Shown here one piece after another: positions 5,779 to 12,046 of a stretch of DNA of 15,359 nucleotides. The translations under genes and the position numbers were made by a program. The stretch is from CAZDDW01 sp964480695. GTDB lineage: Bacteria; Patescibacteriota; Patescibacteriia; UBA9934; CAZDDW01. Where the stretch lies: contig CAYZPO010000023.1 of the NCBI GenBank assembly GCA_964480695.1, forward strand, positions 1 to 15,359, read 5' to 3'. Under the pieces are notes generated by a model. That model saw only the letters and a program-made list of their open reading frames with translations, ran no database searches and was not told the origin of the DNA. The first letter of the stretch is position 1. Every line of letters starts with the position of its first letter.

Positions 5779-7833
5779 CTAGGAGTTGGTGAACTTGGCC
5801 TTGACGTGCGGACCGTTGGTCATGAAGTTCCGCAGGCCGATGCCGCAGTCAGCCAGCTGAGCCACCTGGCCGGACATCTGGCGCTCGATGGCCAGGGCCT
5901 GATCCAGCGGTTCGGCCAGACCAAGCTGAACGGCCGAGACCAGGATCTTGTCCACGGCCGGGCTCAGGTGACCGATGTCCTGGTCGACATCGAAAACGCT
6001 GCTGTCCACGTCCATCGGTGCCGGATCCATCGGCCGGAGCTGGAAGTCGTTGTCCGGATCGGCGTGCTGGTGGATCAGGGCGATAGCCGTTTCCAGCGGG
6101 TTGTCCGTGAGCACGTCGGCCCATCCGTATTCGAGCGCGGTCTGGGCGTTGATCGGACGTCCGGTGCGCAGCATCTCCAGGGCCCGCTTGACCCCGACCA
6201 GCACCGCCAGGCGCTGGGTGGCCCCGAAGCCCGGGATGATCCCCAGGTTGACCTCAGGCTGACCGACCACGGTCTTGGGCCCGATAGAGCGAGCCCAGCA
6301 GCACTGGGCGAACTCGGAGCCACCACCCAGGGTCAGTCCGTTACCAGCGAAGACCACGGGCTTGGACATGGCCTCGATCCGGAGCGTCAGCTGCTGCCCC
6401 AGAATCGGGAACTGTTCGAAGGCCTGGGACGGGTCGTCGGCCTCGAGCTGACGAACCAGCTCCTTGACGTCCGCGCCAGCGAGCGTGCCGTTCCATCCCT
6501 GGAAGACCACACCCTTATCGACCCGCTCATCGTGGTCGAGCAGGTTGAGGGCTTCGCCCATCTCCGCGATCACCTTCGAGGACAGTGCGTTCAACGCCTC
6601 CGGTCGGGTCACGGTGAGCATGGCCACGCCGTCATCACGGATCTCCACCTGGACGTCGTTGGGGCAGGTCGGCAACGTCGACTCGCCGAAGCCGGTGCCG
6701 ACCAGCGCATCCGGACCCTTGAATGTGGCCAGACCCTCGTCACTGACGATGCCCCACATGCGGCGCATCTCGTCCACGCCGAGCTCGTTAGCCATCTGGA
6801 TCGGACCCACGCGGAACTGGAACGCCTGCCGGCAGAGCCAGTCCAGCCAGAAGGGCGAGATGACCTGGTTCTCGACCAGGTTCAGGCCCATTCCGCAGTA
6901 GAGGCCCAGGACGCGATCACGGACACGCTCCTGCAGCGCGTCATCGATCTCGATCTTGCCCATCTGGCGCGGATCGAAGTCTGGAAGCCACGGATCGCTC
7001 CCCTGGTCGTGCAGGCGCGTGGGAGCCTCGCCGATCGCACCGAAGAGAACCTCCTCGTACATCCGCTCCAGGCAGCCGTAGGAGAGCACGTTGGCCGGCA
7101 GACCACCCGGGCTGTTCCGGGTGATGTAGTCGTGGACCAGGAAGGCCCCGCCACCACCCAGGGTGCGGGCCAGGGCCACGTTGAGGTGCTCCACCGTGCC
7201 GAACTCGGCCTCGAGCATGCGCACGGCCGCGTCGATGATCGGCAGGAAGATGGCGTTGCCGCCGAGCAGGGTCGAGTCACCGACCGGGATGGGCACCTTG
7301 CCCATGGTATCGATGGCCAGCTGGTGCACGAGACGCGTCTGCGCCTCGTCCGCCATCGGGTTGCACACTTCCAGCGGCAGAGCCTGCCAGGCGCGGAAGA
7401 AGGGGTGCATCAACCAGCACTGTCCCGGACGCAGGGCGTCCGCGGCGATCTGGTCCCAGCGCAGCGAGGACGAGGTGAACCCGATGACACAGCCGTCACT
7501 GACAGCCACCTCAATGTCATGCAAGATCCGCTGCTTCAGGCCCAGATCCTCGGTGGCCGACTCGACCACCAGCCGGCAGGTGGCCAGCGTGTCGTAGTCC
7601 AGGGTGTAGACGATCCGGCCCAGCAGAGCAGCGCCCTGATCCTGGGTCATCTTGCCCTTGCTGACCGCCTTGGCCACCATGGCCTGGTGGCGCTCGCGAC
7701 AGCTGTCCAGCTGCTTCTGCTTGATGTCCACGAGCACGATCTTGTCATCACCTCGGCCGAGCTTCATCAGCATGGCGTAGGCCATGTCTCCGCCAATGCC
7801 ACCAGCACCGACCACTCCAGAAACGATGTTCAT
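5779..7833 (-). CDS. Bifunctional 3-hydroxyacyl-CoA dehydrogenase / enoyl-CoA hydratase
   Basis: 684 aa from the ATG at 7833, chosen because AGGGAGGG sits just upstream; the frame extends 35 codons further but without family sequence. The N-terminal half is an NAD-dependent 3-hydroxyacyl-CoA dehydrogenase: nucleotide loop GAGGIGGDMA, and S122, H143, E155 and N193 at exactly the spacing of the human enzyme (S137, H158, E170, N208). The usual HFFNP is HPFFR here. From about residue 430 an enoyl-CoA hydratase follows: NALSSK, GADVKEL, GGGSEF with E507, and GQPEVNLG with E527, the 20-residue spacing of the catalytic Glu pair. The order (dehydrogenase first) is opposite to FadB and resembles archaeal crotonyl-CoA hydratase/3-hydroxybutyryl-CoA dehydrogenase fusions. 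It would interconvert enoyl-CoA, 3-hydroxyacyl-CoA and 3-oxoacyl-CoA. No other acyl-CoA gene is nearby. It is GC-rich, unlike the genes to its left. Confidence 0.93.
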   Translation of the reverse strand: MNIVSGVVGAGGIGGDMAYAMLMKLGRGDDKIVLVDIKQKQLDSCRERHQAMVAKAVSKGKMTQDQGAALLGRIVYTLDYDTLATCRLVVESATEDLGLKQRILHDIEVAVSDGCVIGFTSSSLRWDQIAADALRPGQCWLMHPFFRAWQALPLEVCNPMADEAQTRLVHQLAIDTMGKVPIPVGDSTLLGGNAIFLPIIDAAVRMLEAEFGTVEHLNVALARTLGGGGAFLVHDYITRNSPGGLPANVLSYGCLERMYEEVLFGAIGEAPTRLHDQGSDPWLPDFDPRQMGKIEIDDALQERVRDRVLGLYCGMGLNLVENQVISPFWLDWLCRQAFQFRVGPIQMANELGVDEMRRMWGIVSDEGLATFKGPDALVGTGFGESTLPTCPNDVQVEIRDDGVAMLTVTRPEALNALSSKVIAEMGEALNLLDHDERVDKGVVFQGWNGTLAGADVKELVRQLEADDPSQAFEQFPILGQQLTLRIEAMSKPVVFAGNGLTLGGGSEFAQCCWARSIGPKTVVGQPEVNLGIIPGFGATQRLAVLVGVKRALEMLRTGRPINAQTALEYGWADVLTDNPLETAIALIHQHADPDNDFQLRPMDPAPMDVDSSVFDVDQDIGHLSPAVDKILVSAVQLGLAEPLDQALAIERQMSGQVAQLADCGIGLRNFMTNGPHVKAKFTNS

Positions 7834-8001
7834 TCTGCGTCCCTCCCTAAAGGGAAACGGGCTAAAAAGCCCTGTGTTTACAATTTGGAACGTTCGTTCC
7901 TCCGGCCAGAGATTGCCACAATTTCGCCAAGAAGTCAATAAATCTTGACGAATTCAGCTTAACTGCTAAGATGGGCTAAACCCATGGCTTTGGGAGGCAC
8001 C
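7834..8001. promoter_or_regulatory. Divergent promoter region with palindromes
   Basis: Rightward promoter: TTGACG (7945-7950), 16-bp spacer, TAAGAT (7967-7972). Leftward promoter: TTGACT (plus 7933-7938), 17-bp spacer, CAATCT (plus 7910-7915), a weaker -10. An inverted repeat GGAACG-TT-CGTTCC (7887-7900) lies just after the predicted leftward start and could be an operator or a 5' hairpin. The leftward leader also contains GGGCT-AAAA-AGCCC (7859-7872) and CCCT-AA-AGGG (7845-7854), the latter touching the SD region. The rightward gene has SD GGGAGG at 7992-7997. Confidence 0.6.
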
Positions 8002-8577
8002 ATGCCCCGCCTTATCGTGCTCATGTTCACCCTGACCCTGGCTTTCACCCTGACCCTGCCAGCTCTGGCCCAATCGACATCGTCCACCGAGGACTACTGG
8101 AAAGAGCAGAAGCAGACCATCTGCCCGCTGGTGACGACACCACTGTCCCTGGCCAACACCCTGGCCATGCAGGATGAACTCTACCGCAAGCTGTATGCAC
8201 ATCTAGAAAAGATGGAGCAAGACCTTCAGCCGTTGCGGGCAGAGGCCGAGTACCTGCTGGCAGAACATGACCTGACTCCAGCCGGGGTACAGGCAGTCAA
8301 TGGAGTGATCCAGGTTCACGACGAGCTCCAAGCCGAGATGACGCGCTTGGCGTCCGTGATGGAGGAGATCTCAACCGAGTACCACGATCTGGATCGTTCG
8401 TCAATGGACACGAGTCAATCCGAACAGATGCAGACTCGCTGCAATGAGCTGTTCGACCGATACATCAGCGACAACAACACGGCCCTGGAAGTGGCGATCA
8501 CTCAGACCGAGGCCTTGGAGCCATTACTTCAATCATACCTCGAAACCAGAGCTAACACTCTGCAGGGTCCCCCGTAA
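8002..8577 (+). CDS. Small exported helical protein of unknown function
   Basis: 191 aa from the ATG at 8002, selected over the in-frame ATG at 7984 because GGGAGG (7992-7997) is four bases upstream of it. The first 23 residues are a classical signal peptide: MPRL, a hydrophobic core of Leu/Thr/Phe repeats, then ALA before Gln24 as a signal peptidase I site. The mature part is acidic and helix-rich, with heptad-like stretches around residues 55-90 and 105-132, and has only two cysteines (C41 and C147), which could form one disulfide outside the cytoplasm. I do not recognise a family. It is divergent from the dehydrogenase/hydratase gene, shares its control region and has its own terminator. 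Base composition is intermediate to GC-rich, closer to the GC-rich class. Confidence 0.8.
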   Translation: MPRLIVLMFTLTLAFTLTLPALAQSTSSTEDYWKEQKQTICPLVTTPLSLANTLAMQDELYRKLYAHLEKMEQDLQPLRAEAEYLLAEHDLTPAGVQAVNGVIQVHDELQAEMTRLASVMEEISTEYHDLDRSSMDTSQSEQMQTRCNELFDRYISDNNTALEVAITQTEALEPLLQSYLETRANTLQGPP

Positions 8578-8631
8578 ACTCGGACCAACAACCCAACGAA
8601 ACCGCACCTTCTCCAATCCTTCCACAACAAA

Positions 8632-8670
8632 CAACCGCCCGGTACGACGCCAGGCGGTTGATGTGTTTTT
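8632..8670 (+). terminator. Intrinsic terminator after the exported-protein gene
   Basis: Stem CAACCGCC (8632-8639)/GGCGGTTG (8653-8660), then ATGTGTTTTT. The reverse complement is followed by TTTGTTGT, so it may also end the leftward cupin transcript. The 50 bases before it are rich in C and A and poor in G. Confidence 0.8.
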
Positions 8671-8685
8671 AAATTGTTTTTGAGA

Positions 8686-9051
8686 CTATTCTTCTGAAGC
8701 TGCTTTGGTCGCATGCAAAGTTCCGTCCGGATGTTCTGGGGGTGAGTAGATCGTGTACAGCTTTAGCTTCTCTGAGTCTGAAGTGTTGATCACGTTATGA
8801 TCAGCTCCGGCTGGGACGACTACGCTTACTCCGTCAGCGAGTTCGAATTCTTCGCCATCAACTACAGCCTTTCCTGTTCCAGCTTCTACTCGAAAAAACT
8901 GATCATGGTCATCATGGACCTCAGCCCCGATCTCCTCCCCGGGTTGCAAGCACATGACCACTAACTGGCTCTTTGGGCCAGTGAACAAAACCTCGCGATA
9001 ATTTTCGTTCTCCAGAGTCTTTTGCTCCAGATTAACATTATATCCGCTCAT
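8686..9051 (-). CDS. Cupin-domain protein
   Basis: 121 aa, a single small cupin. Motif 1 is VHDDHDQFFRVEAGTG with probable metal ligands H46, H49 and Q51 or E56; motif 2 is PAGADHNVIN with H85. It belongs to the mannose-6-phosphate-isomerase-like small cupins, most of which have no assigned reaction; sugar isomerisation, metal-dependent oxidation or ligand sensing are all possible. The start at 9051 is 18 bases after the coiled-coil gene stop, so the two form an operon driven from the promoter at 9331-9359. No SD: the upstream bases are entirely A/T-rich (TATAAATATAATATT). Composition is AT-rich and like the left part of the window. It converges on the exported-protein gene. Confidence 0.9.
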   Translation of the reverse strand: MSGYNVNLEQKTLENENYREVLFTGPKSQLVVMCLQPGEEIGAEVHDDHDQFFRVEAGTGKAVVDGEEFELADGVSVVVPAGADHNVINTSDSEKLKLYTIYSPPEHPDGTLHATKAASEE

Positions 9052-9069
9052 AATATTATATTTATAGAA

Positions 9070-9327
9070 TTAAACTGCTTCTAGTCGTTCAAAACGAGAA
9101 CGAACAGCAGCGATTTCTGCTTCGTGCCGATTTATCAAAGATAAAAAGCCATCGATTTTGTTGTAAAGCGCTCCTTGCATAGTTTCAAGACAACTAACTC
9201 GTTTATCAAGACCTTTAATATCTGACTTCATGTCAATGATCTCGGATATCATTTTGTCTTGATTCTGTTCCAAATTAAGAACTACTGACAATACTTTATC
9301 AATTTTTTCCTGAACGTTCATAGTCAT
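9070..9327 (-). CDS. Short coiled-coil protein of unknown function
   Basis: 85 aa (83 if Met3 at 9321 is the start). Hydrophobic residues recur at heptad spacing along almost the whole length (VLSVVLNLEQNQDKMIS, then IKGLDKRVSCLETMQGALYN), so a long parallel or antiparallel coiled coil is likely. It has no signal peptide or membrane segment. Small proteins of this look are common in uncultured bacterial genomes without a known role. It is the first gene of the operon with the cupin. The promoter -10 is so close that the transcript would start at or within a few bases of the ATG, so it is probably leaderless. Confidence 0.72.
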   Translation of the reverse strand: MTMNVQEKIDKVLSVVLNLEQNQDKMISEIIDMKSDIKGLDKRVSCLETMQGALYNKIDGFLSLINRHEAEIAAVRSRFERLEAV

Positions 9328-9330
9328 TTT

Positions 9331-9359
9331 ATTTTAAGATAAATTAACCGAACCGTCAA
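9331..9359 (-). promoter_or_regulatory. Promoter of the coiled-coil/cupin operon
   Basis: Minus strand TTGACG (plus 9354-9359), 17-bp spacer, TAAAAT (plus 9331-9336). Only three bases separate the -10 from the ATG at 9327, so transcription would begin at about the start codon. Confidence 0.68.
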
Positions 9360-9373
9360 TCAGGTCATTAGGC

Positions 9374-9404
9374 AAAAAATAAAACTCCCCATTTAATTGG
9401 GAGT
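9374..9404 (-). terminator. Orphan terminator-like hairpin left of the tRNA
   Basis: Stem ACTCCC (9384-9389)/GGGAGT (9399-9404). Read leftward it is followed by TTTATTTTTT, a good intrinsic terminator, but no leftward gene ends here. It resembles the terminator on the other side of the tRNA gene (AAAACTTCC/GGGAGTTTT). Confidence 0.6.
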
Positions 9405-9447
9405 CTATTTCTTTTCTAACAAATATTTTTGGTTCTGTCAAGAGATC

Positions 9448-9476
9448 TTGCCAACCCAGCAAAATTATGTTATAGT
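9448..9476 (+). promoter_or_regulatory. Promoter of tRNA-Lys
   Basis: TTGCCA (9448-9453), exactly 17 bp, TATAGT (9471-9476). The tRNA begins 22 bases after the -10. Confidence 0.7.
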
Positions 9477-9498
9477 CTGGCCTACAAATAAAAAACAA

Positions 9499-9573
9499 GC
9501 GCCGGTAGCTCAGTGGTAGAGCAGAGGCCTTTTAAGCCTAAGGTCGTGGGTTCGATCCCCACCCGGCGTACCA
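9499..9573 (+). tRNA. tRNA-Lys (anticodon UUU)
   Basis: 75 bases including an encoded CCA. Acceptor GCGCCGG pairs with CCGGCGT; D arm GCTC/GAGC with a 7-base loop; anticodon loop CTTTTAA, which gives TTT at positions 34-36; 5-base variable region AGGTC; T arm GTGGG-TTCGATC-CCCAC. Two slightly odd pairs: G1-U72 at the end of the acceptor and G-A at 27-43. All other pairs are canonical, so I take the gene as functional. Confidence 0.95.
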
Positions 9574-9613
9574 AAAACTTCCTAGTTTCGACTGGGGAGT
9601 TTTTGTTTTGTTT
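9574..9613 (+). terminator. Intrinsic terminator of tRNA-Lys
   Basis: AAAACTTCC (9574-9582) pairs with GGGAGTTTT (9595-9603), with one wobble pair, followed by TGTTTTG. It starts on the base after the encoded CCA. Confidence 0.82.
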
Positions 9614-9616
9614 ATC

Positions 9617-9645
9617 TTGACAACCGAGTATAAAATTGCTAGAGT
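9617..9645 (+). promoter_or_regulatory. Promoter of the two-gene pseudophosphatase operon
   Basis: Consensus TTGACA (9617-9622), 17-bp spacer, TAGAGT (9640-9645). An inverted repeat TTGACAA (9617-9623)/TTGTCAA (9655-9661) brackets the core promoter and might be an operator. The nine bases AGTCTGGCC at 9643-9651 also occur at the tRNA promoter (9474-9482). Confidence 0.72.
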
Positions 9646-9685
9646 CTGGCCAGCTTGTCAACACTGTTCCTGTGGGAGGACGCAT

Positions 9686-10288
9686 ATGTCTCGAAAGAAG
9701 GTTGTTTTCTGGTGGGTCTGCTTCGAACCTGAGGGCCTGACTGCGACTAGGGATGAAGAAGAGGCCCTGGGTCAGCTGGCTGACGGAGTCCTGACTGGAC
9801 TTCATCCCAAGGTGCTCGTGGCTACGGATGATCGCATCAGCCGCAATGGGGCCAGGGTTCTGCGCCGCAGTCTCGGCGTGACCGACCTGCCCGAATACAA
9901 TTTCTGGATCGATCCCCTGCTCAGCTTCGATCACCTGCGGCCGCTGACCGGCGTGCCCAGCTTCCAGGACCAGCTCCGGGAGATGCTCGAAGGCCGTGAG
10001 GATCGTGGTGTCTGGCCGGCCATCAGGGCCGTGAAGAACACCTGTGTTCCCTGGGCCCGGGCCCTGGGCTTCTACTACGACGCCTTCATGCGCGACAACG
10101 CCAGGCGCCTGCTCGAGATATATCCGGACGACGATCAGATCGTCGTTCTGGGCGTGACCCGAGCGCCCGGTCCTGAGCTGGCCCACCCGGATCCCGGCTT
10201 CAGCGACAAGCTGATGCGCCACCTCGAGGTGATCCGGGTCACCGTCGGCAAGGACGAGTGTCTGTACTTCGACTACCCGAAACCGTAA
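9686..10288 (+). CDS. Histidine-phosphatase-fold paralog 1, both catalytic histidines lost
   Basis: 200 aa from the ATG at 9686, with SD GGGAGGA at 9674-9680. Alone it is hard to place, but it aligns with the two intact phosphatases to its right: VVFWWVCFE (6-14) sits where they have TFWRHGE, so RHG has become V11-C12-F13; ATDDRISRNGARVL matches ATDKNRTAMGCATGL; YNFWIDP matches YEWVDQ; LGVTRAPGPEL matches IGVNHGPGGEL, so the second histidine is Arg. Both histidines of the phosphoglycerate-mutase superfamily are therefore missing and phosphatase activity is unlikely. A binding, scaffold or regulatory role is an inference. GC-rich; cytoplasmic, with no signal peptide. It is 27 bases upstream of paralog 2 and shares its promoter. 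Confidence 0.78.
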   Translation: MSRKKVVFWWVCFEPEGLTATRDEEEALGQLADGVLTGLHPKVLVATDDRISRNGARVLRRSLGVTDLPEYNFWIDPLLSFDHLRPLTGVPSFQDQLREMLEGREDRGVWPAIRAVKNTCVPWARALGFYYDAFMRDNARRLLEIYPDDDQIVVLGVTRAPGPELAHPDPGFSDKLMRHLEVIRVTVGKDECLYFDYPKP

Positions 10289-10315
10289 CACCGCCCCGAA
10301 GAAGGGGGGTCTAGC

Positions 10316-10912
10316 ATGAGCCTGAGAGCAATCAACATGATCGAGATCACGTTCCAGATCCTGTTCCCGCCCCAGAGTCGAGGACGGATCGGATCCTTTC
10401 TGTTCCACCCACTGACCGAATTCGGTGTCAAGCAGCTGAGCGACACGATTCGAGTTCACCTTAGCCAACAACCACTGTCGTCGACCATGTTCCTGAGCCA
10501 GAAGTCGCGTCGCGCCTGGGGCACGGCCAGAGTCTTGGAAGAAAAGGTCCGGCGCCTCTATTACACGAACGATCCGAGCGAACTGGACGAGCCCTGCATG
10601 CGGTTCGAACATCGTTGGCTGCTCGGACACGGTCCCAGCTTCCGCATCGGTCTGCAGCAACTGGCAGTCGAGCGAGCTCGAGCCATCAAGGTAAATCGAC
10701 AAGCTGGCCTGTCTGGCGCCCTCGCCCCATCCGAGATGTTCGTCGTGGCTCCCTCCACCTCGGCTGCCCGCTGGCTCATGACCCGCCCCAACGGACACTA
10801 CCCGAACGAGGGCGACATCATGACCGTGGTCATGGAAGTCGATCCGGACACTTGGCAGATCAAGATTCCGGTTGACGGATCCACGATCCACGCCTGCCCG
10901 GCCGTGGCCTAG
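10316..10912 (+). CDS. Histidine-phosphatase-fold paralog 2, both catalytic histidines lost
   Basis: 198 aa; AAGGGGGG at 10302-10309 is the SD for the ATG at 10316. ITFQILFPPQSRG aligns with VTFTFWRHGEKDG of the gene at 11179, so RHG is replaced by F-P-P. The next segment, LTEFGVKQLSDTIRVHL, is clearly homologous to LTELGFQQMRDGFRCHL, and SQKSRRAWGTARVLEE to TDKNRTAMGCATGLEE. Where the intact enzymes have the second histidine (VNHGP) this protein has PSTSA. It is thus a second predicted pseudoenzyme, cotranscribed with paralog 1. The two differ strongly from each other, so they are not a recent duplication. The partner or ligand is unknown. The C-terminus DGSTIHACPAV has no counterpart that I recognise. 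Confidence 0.76.
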   Translation: MSLRAINMIEITFQILFPPQSRGRIGSFLFHPLTEFGVKQLSDTIRVHLSQQPLSSTMFLSQKSRRAWGTARVLEEKVRRLYYTNDPSELDEPCMRFEHRWLLGHGPSFRIGLQQLAVERARAIKVNRQAGLSGALAPSEMFVVAPSTSAARWLMTRPNGHYPNEGDIMTVVMEVDPDTWQIKIPVDGSTIHACPAVA

Positions 10913-10924
10913 GCCAATCGGATT

Positions 10925-10999
10925 CCCTGGTCCATTCTTTCCCCCGCTCCTTCCCTACGTCTCCCGACCGCGCTCTGCGCTGGTCGGGATTCTGCTTTA
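10925..10999 (+). terminator. C-rich 3' region and terminator of the pseudophosphatase operon
   Basis: A pyrimidine tract, C-rich and poor in G (10925-10961), leads into TCCCGACC (10962-10969)/GGTCGGGA (10982-10989) with an inner GCGC/GCGC pairing, then TTCTGCTTTATTT. The U tract is imperfect, so Rho may contribute. Confidence 0.68.
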
Positions 11000-11028
11000 T
11001 TTAAGCTCAGCTGTTGTAAATCTTACAA

Positions 11029-11057
11029 TTGACAATAAGGTGGGTTCATGCTATTAT
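11029..11057 (+). promoter_or_regulatory. Promoter of phosphatase cassette A
   Basis: TTGACA (11029-11034), exactly 17 bp, TATTAT (11052-11057). The 21 bases from 11020 to 11040 are identical to 12003-12023, and the -10 region onward is also repeated; the 11 bases between them are not. Confidence 0.85.
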
Positions 11058-11063
11058 ATTCTG

Positions 11064-11178
11064 TCAGTTAAGCTAAAAGTGATATTTTAAGTGGCTGGTT
11101 TAAGTCCAAACCAACCCCTTAAAATGCCGCTTTTGGCAGAAATTGGACCGTACAGAGCACCCCCCTGGAGACATAACG
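11064..11178 (+). promoter_or_regulatory. Structured 5' leader of phosphatase cassette A
   Basis: About 115 bases from the predicted transcription start to the ATG. A bulged hairpin is visible: outer stem AAGTGGC (11089-11095)/GCCGCTT (11126-11132) with one G-U pair; inner stem TGGTTT (11096-11101)/AAACCA (11108-11113) with loop AAGTCC; 12 unpaired bases on the 3' side. An A-rich hairpin AAAA-GTGATA-TTTT precedes it. A near-copy is at 12047-12167. It could be a cis-regulatory RNA; the ligand or protein is unknown and no known riboswitch family is recognised. SD GGAG lies at 11167-11170. Confidence 0.65.
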
Positions 11179-11832
11179 ATGAGCACGCGCTACGTAACTT
11201 TCACCTTCTGGCGACATGGCGAGAAGGATGGCGACGCCCTGACCGAGCTGGGCTTCCAGCAGATGCGCGACGGGTTCCGTTGCCACCTGGGTGACGTGAA
11301 GCCCGAGGAAATCGTCGAGGCCCTGGCCACGGACAAGAACCGCACGGCCATGGGCTGCGCCACCGGCCTCGAGGAGCTGAGCCTGCCTCTGAGCGTCACT
11401 CGCTACGCCGGCCTGGGCTACGAATGGGTCGACCAGATCGACCTGGGCCCGGACGTGCCTGGCTGCATCGAGAACTACGAAGCGTTGGTCGACAGCCTCG
11501 TGACCGACGAGGTCCTGACCATCCAGCGTATTCTGGACGAATGCCCGCGGGCGCGCCTCATCCGGGAGGCCCTGATCATGTTCATGCACCGCACGGCCAA
11601 GCGGATCGTGCGAGAACGTCCCGACGACGATTTCCTACACGTCATCGGAGTGAACCACGGGCCGGGCGGCGAACTGCCCGGTGACCCAGAGCACACGGTG
11701 CTGGAGATGGGTCAGGCCGTGCGTTACACCGTCCTGGTGACCGACGGCGACACCGACGAGCCCACGGCCCAATTCGTCAAGGCAGAGTACCTCGACGACG
11801 ATCAGCCCGAAGACTACTACGTCTACTCCTGA
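11179..11832 (+). CDS. Histidine phosphatase superfamily protein, catalytically intact (cassette A)
   Basis: 217 aa. The N-terminal catalytic motif is R12-H13-G14 in FTFWRHGEKDGDALTELG, the phosphohistidine site of the phosphoglycerate-mutase-like superfamily. TDKNRTAMGCATGL carries the phosphate-binding arginine region, and H160 in GVNHGPGGEL is the second catalytic histidine. The family removes phosphate from small molecules or proteins; the substrate is not predictable. The segment EWVDQIDLG followed by ECPRARLIREAL is shared with cassette B (EWVDKAPMD, QCPRADLVRVAV). The C-terminus is very acidic (DDDQPEDYYVYS). GC-rich; SD GGAG at 11167-11170. It is transcribed alone from its own promoter and structured leader and ends in a multi-hairpin terminator region. 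Confidence 0.88.
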   Translation: MSTRYVTFTFWRHGEKDGDALTELGFQQMRDGFRCHLGDVKPEEIVEALATDKNRTAMGCATGLEELSLPLSVTRYAGLGYEWVDQIDLGPDVPGCIENYEALVDSLVTDEVLTIQRILDECPRARLIREALIMFMHRTAKRIVRERPDDDFLHVIGVNHGPGGELPGDPEHTVLEMGQAVRYTVLVTDGDTDEPTAQFVKAEYLDDDQPEDYYVYS

Positions 11833-11990
11833 CCCCCACCCCCGCACCTTCCCACCTCTTCGCGAGCGTCCGCTCGCCTGTCACGTCGTTCGTGAACGAC
11901 GTGACATGTCCTGAGCCGACCGGCTCAAGGATACCCCCCGTACGACAAGACCCCGACAGCAGGATCACACCTGTGCGTCGGGGCTCTTTG
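11833..11990 (+). terminator. C-rich region, three hairpins and terminator after cassette A
   Basis: Just after the stop comes a C-rich, G-poor tract (20 C and 2 G in 11829-11860). Then hairpins: GCGAGCG-TC-CGCTCGC (11862-11877); an 11-bp perfect stem GTCACGTCGTT/AACGACGTGAC (11880-11890/11895-11905); TGAGCCG/CGGCTCA (11912-11918/11921-11927). Last is an intrinsic terminator, CCCCGAC (11951-11957)/GTCGGGG (11977-11983) with inner CAGG/CCTG, then CTCTTTGATTTT. Together with the next promoter and leader this fills the gene-free stretch 11833-12167. Confidence 0.75.
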
Positions 11991-12011
11991 ATTTTAGACT
12001 AGATCTTACAA

Positions 12012-12040
12012 TTGACAATAAGGCAAAAATGTGGTATTAT
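12012..12040 (+). promoter_or_regulatory. Promoter of phosphatase cassette B
   Basis: TTGACA (12012-12017), 17-bp spacer, TATTAT (12035-12040), matching the cassette A promoter at both hexamers but not in the spacer next to the -10. Confidence 0.85.
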
Positions 12041-12046
12041 ATTCTG

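Noticed and set aside
5806..7941. A 711-codon open frame on the plus strand opposite the dehydrogenase/hydratase gene
   Set aside because: It is the mirror of a GC-rich gene with clear catalytic motifs; the plus-strand translation has no family motif, is rich in His/Gln/Arg/Val as expected from antisense, and lacks an SD.
9482..10891. A 469-codon minus-strand frame across the pseudophosphatase operon and the tRNA
   Set aside because: Its C-terminal RVGIEPTTLGLKGLCSTTEL is the well-known false translation of an antisense tRNA; the rest is antisense to two SD-bearing genes.
11089..11125. Alternative leader fold pairing TTTTAAG with CTTAAAA, as a riboswitch-like switch
   Set aside because: The pairing is perfect in cassette A but broken in cassette B (CTCAAAA), whereas the AAGYGGC/GCCGCTT stem is kept in both.
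11124..11294. A possible upstream reading frame starting ATGCCGCTT in the cassette A leader
   Set aside because: In cassette B the same ATGCCGCTT is followed at once by a TGA, so the frame is not conserved, and these bases form the 3' arm of the conserved stem. No SD precedes it.
11862..11990. The multi-hairpin region as an integron attC site
   Set aside because: No RYYYAAC/GTTRRRY core pair in the required arrangement and no integrase in the window; the last hairpin with its U-rich end is better read as a terminator.
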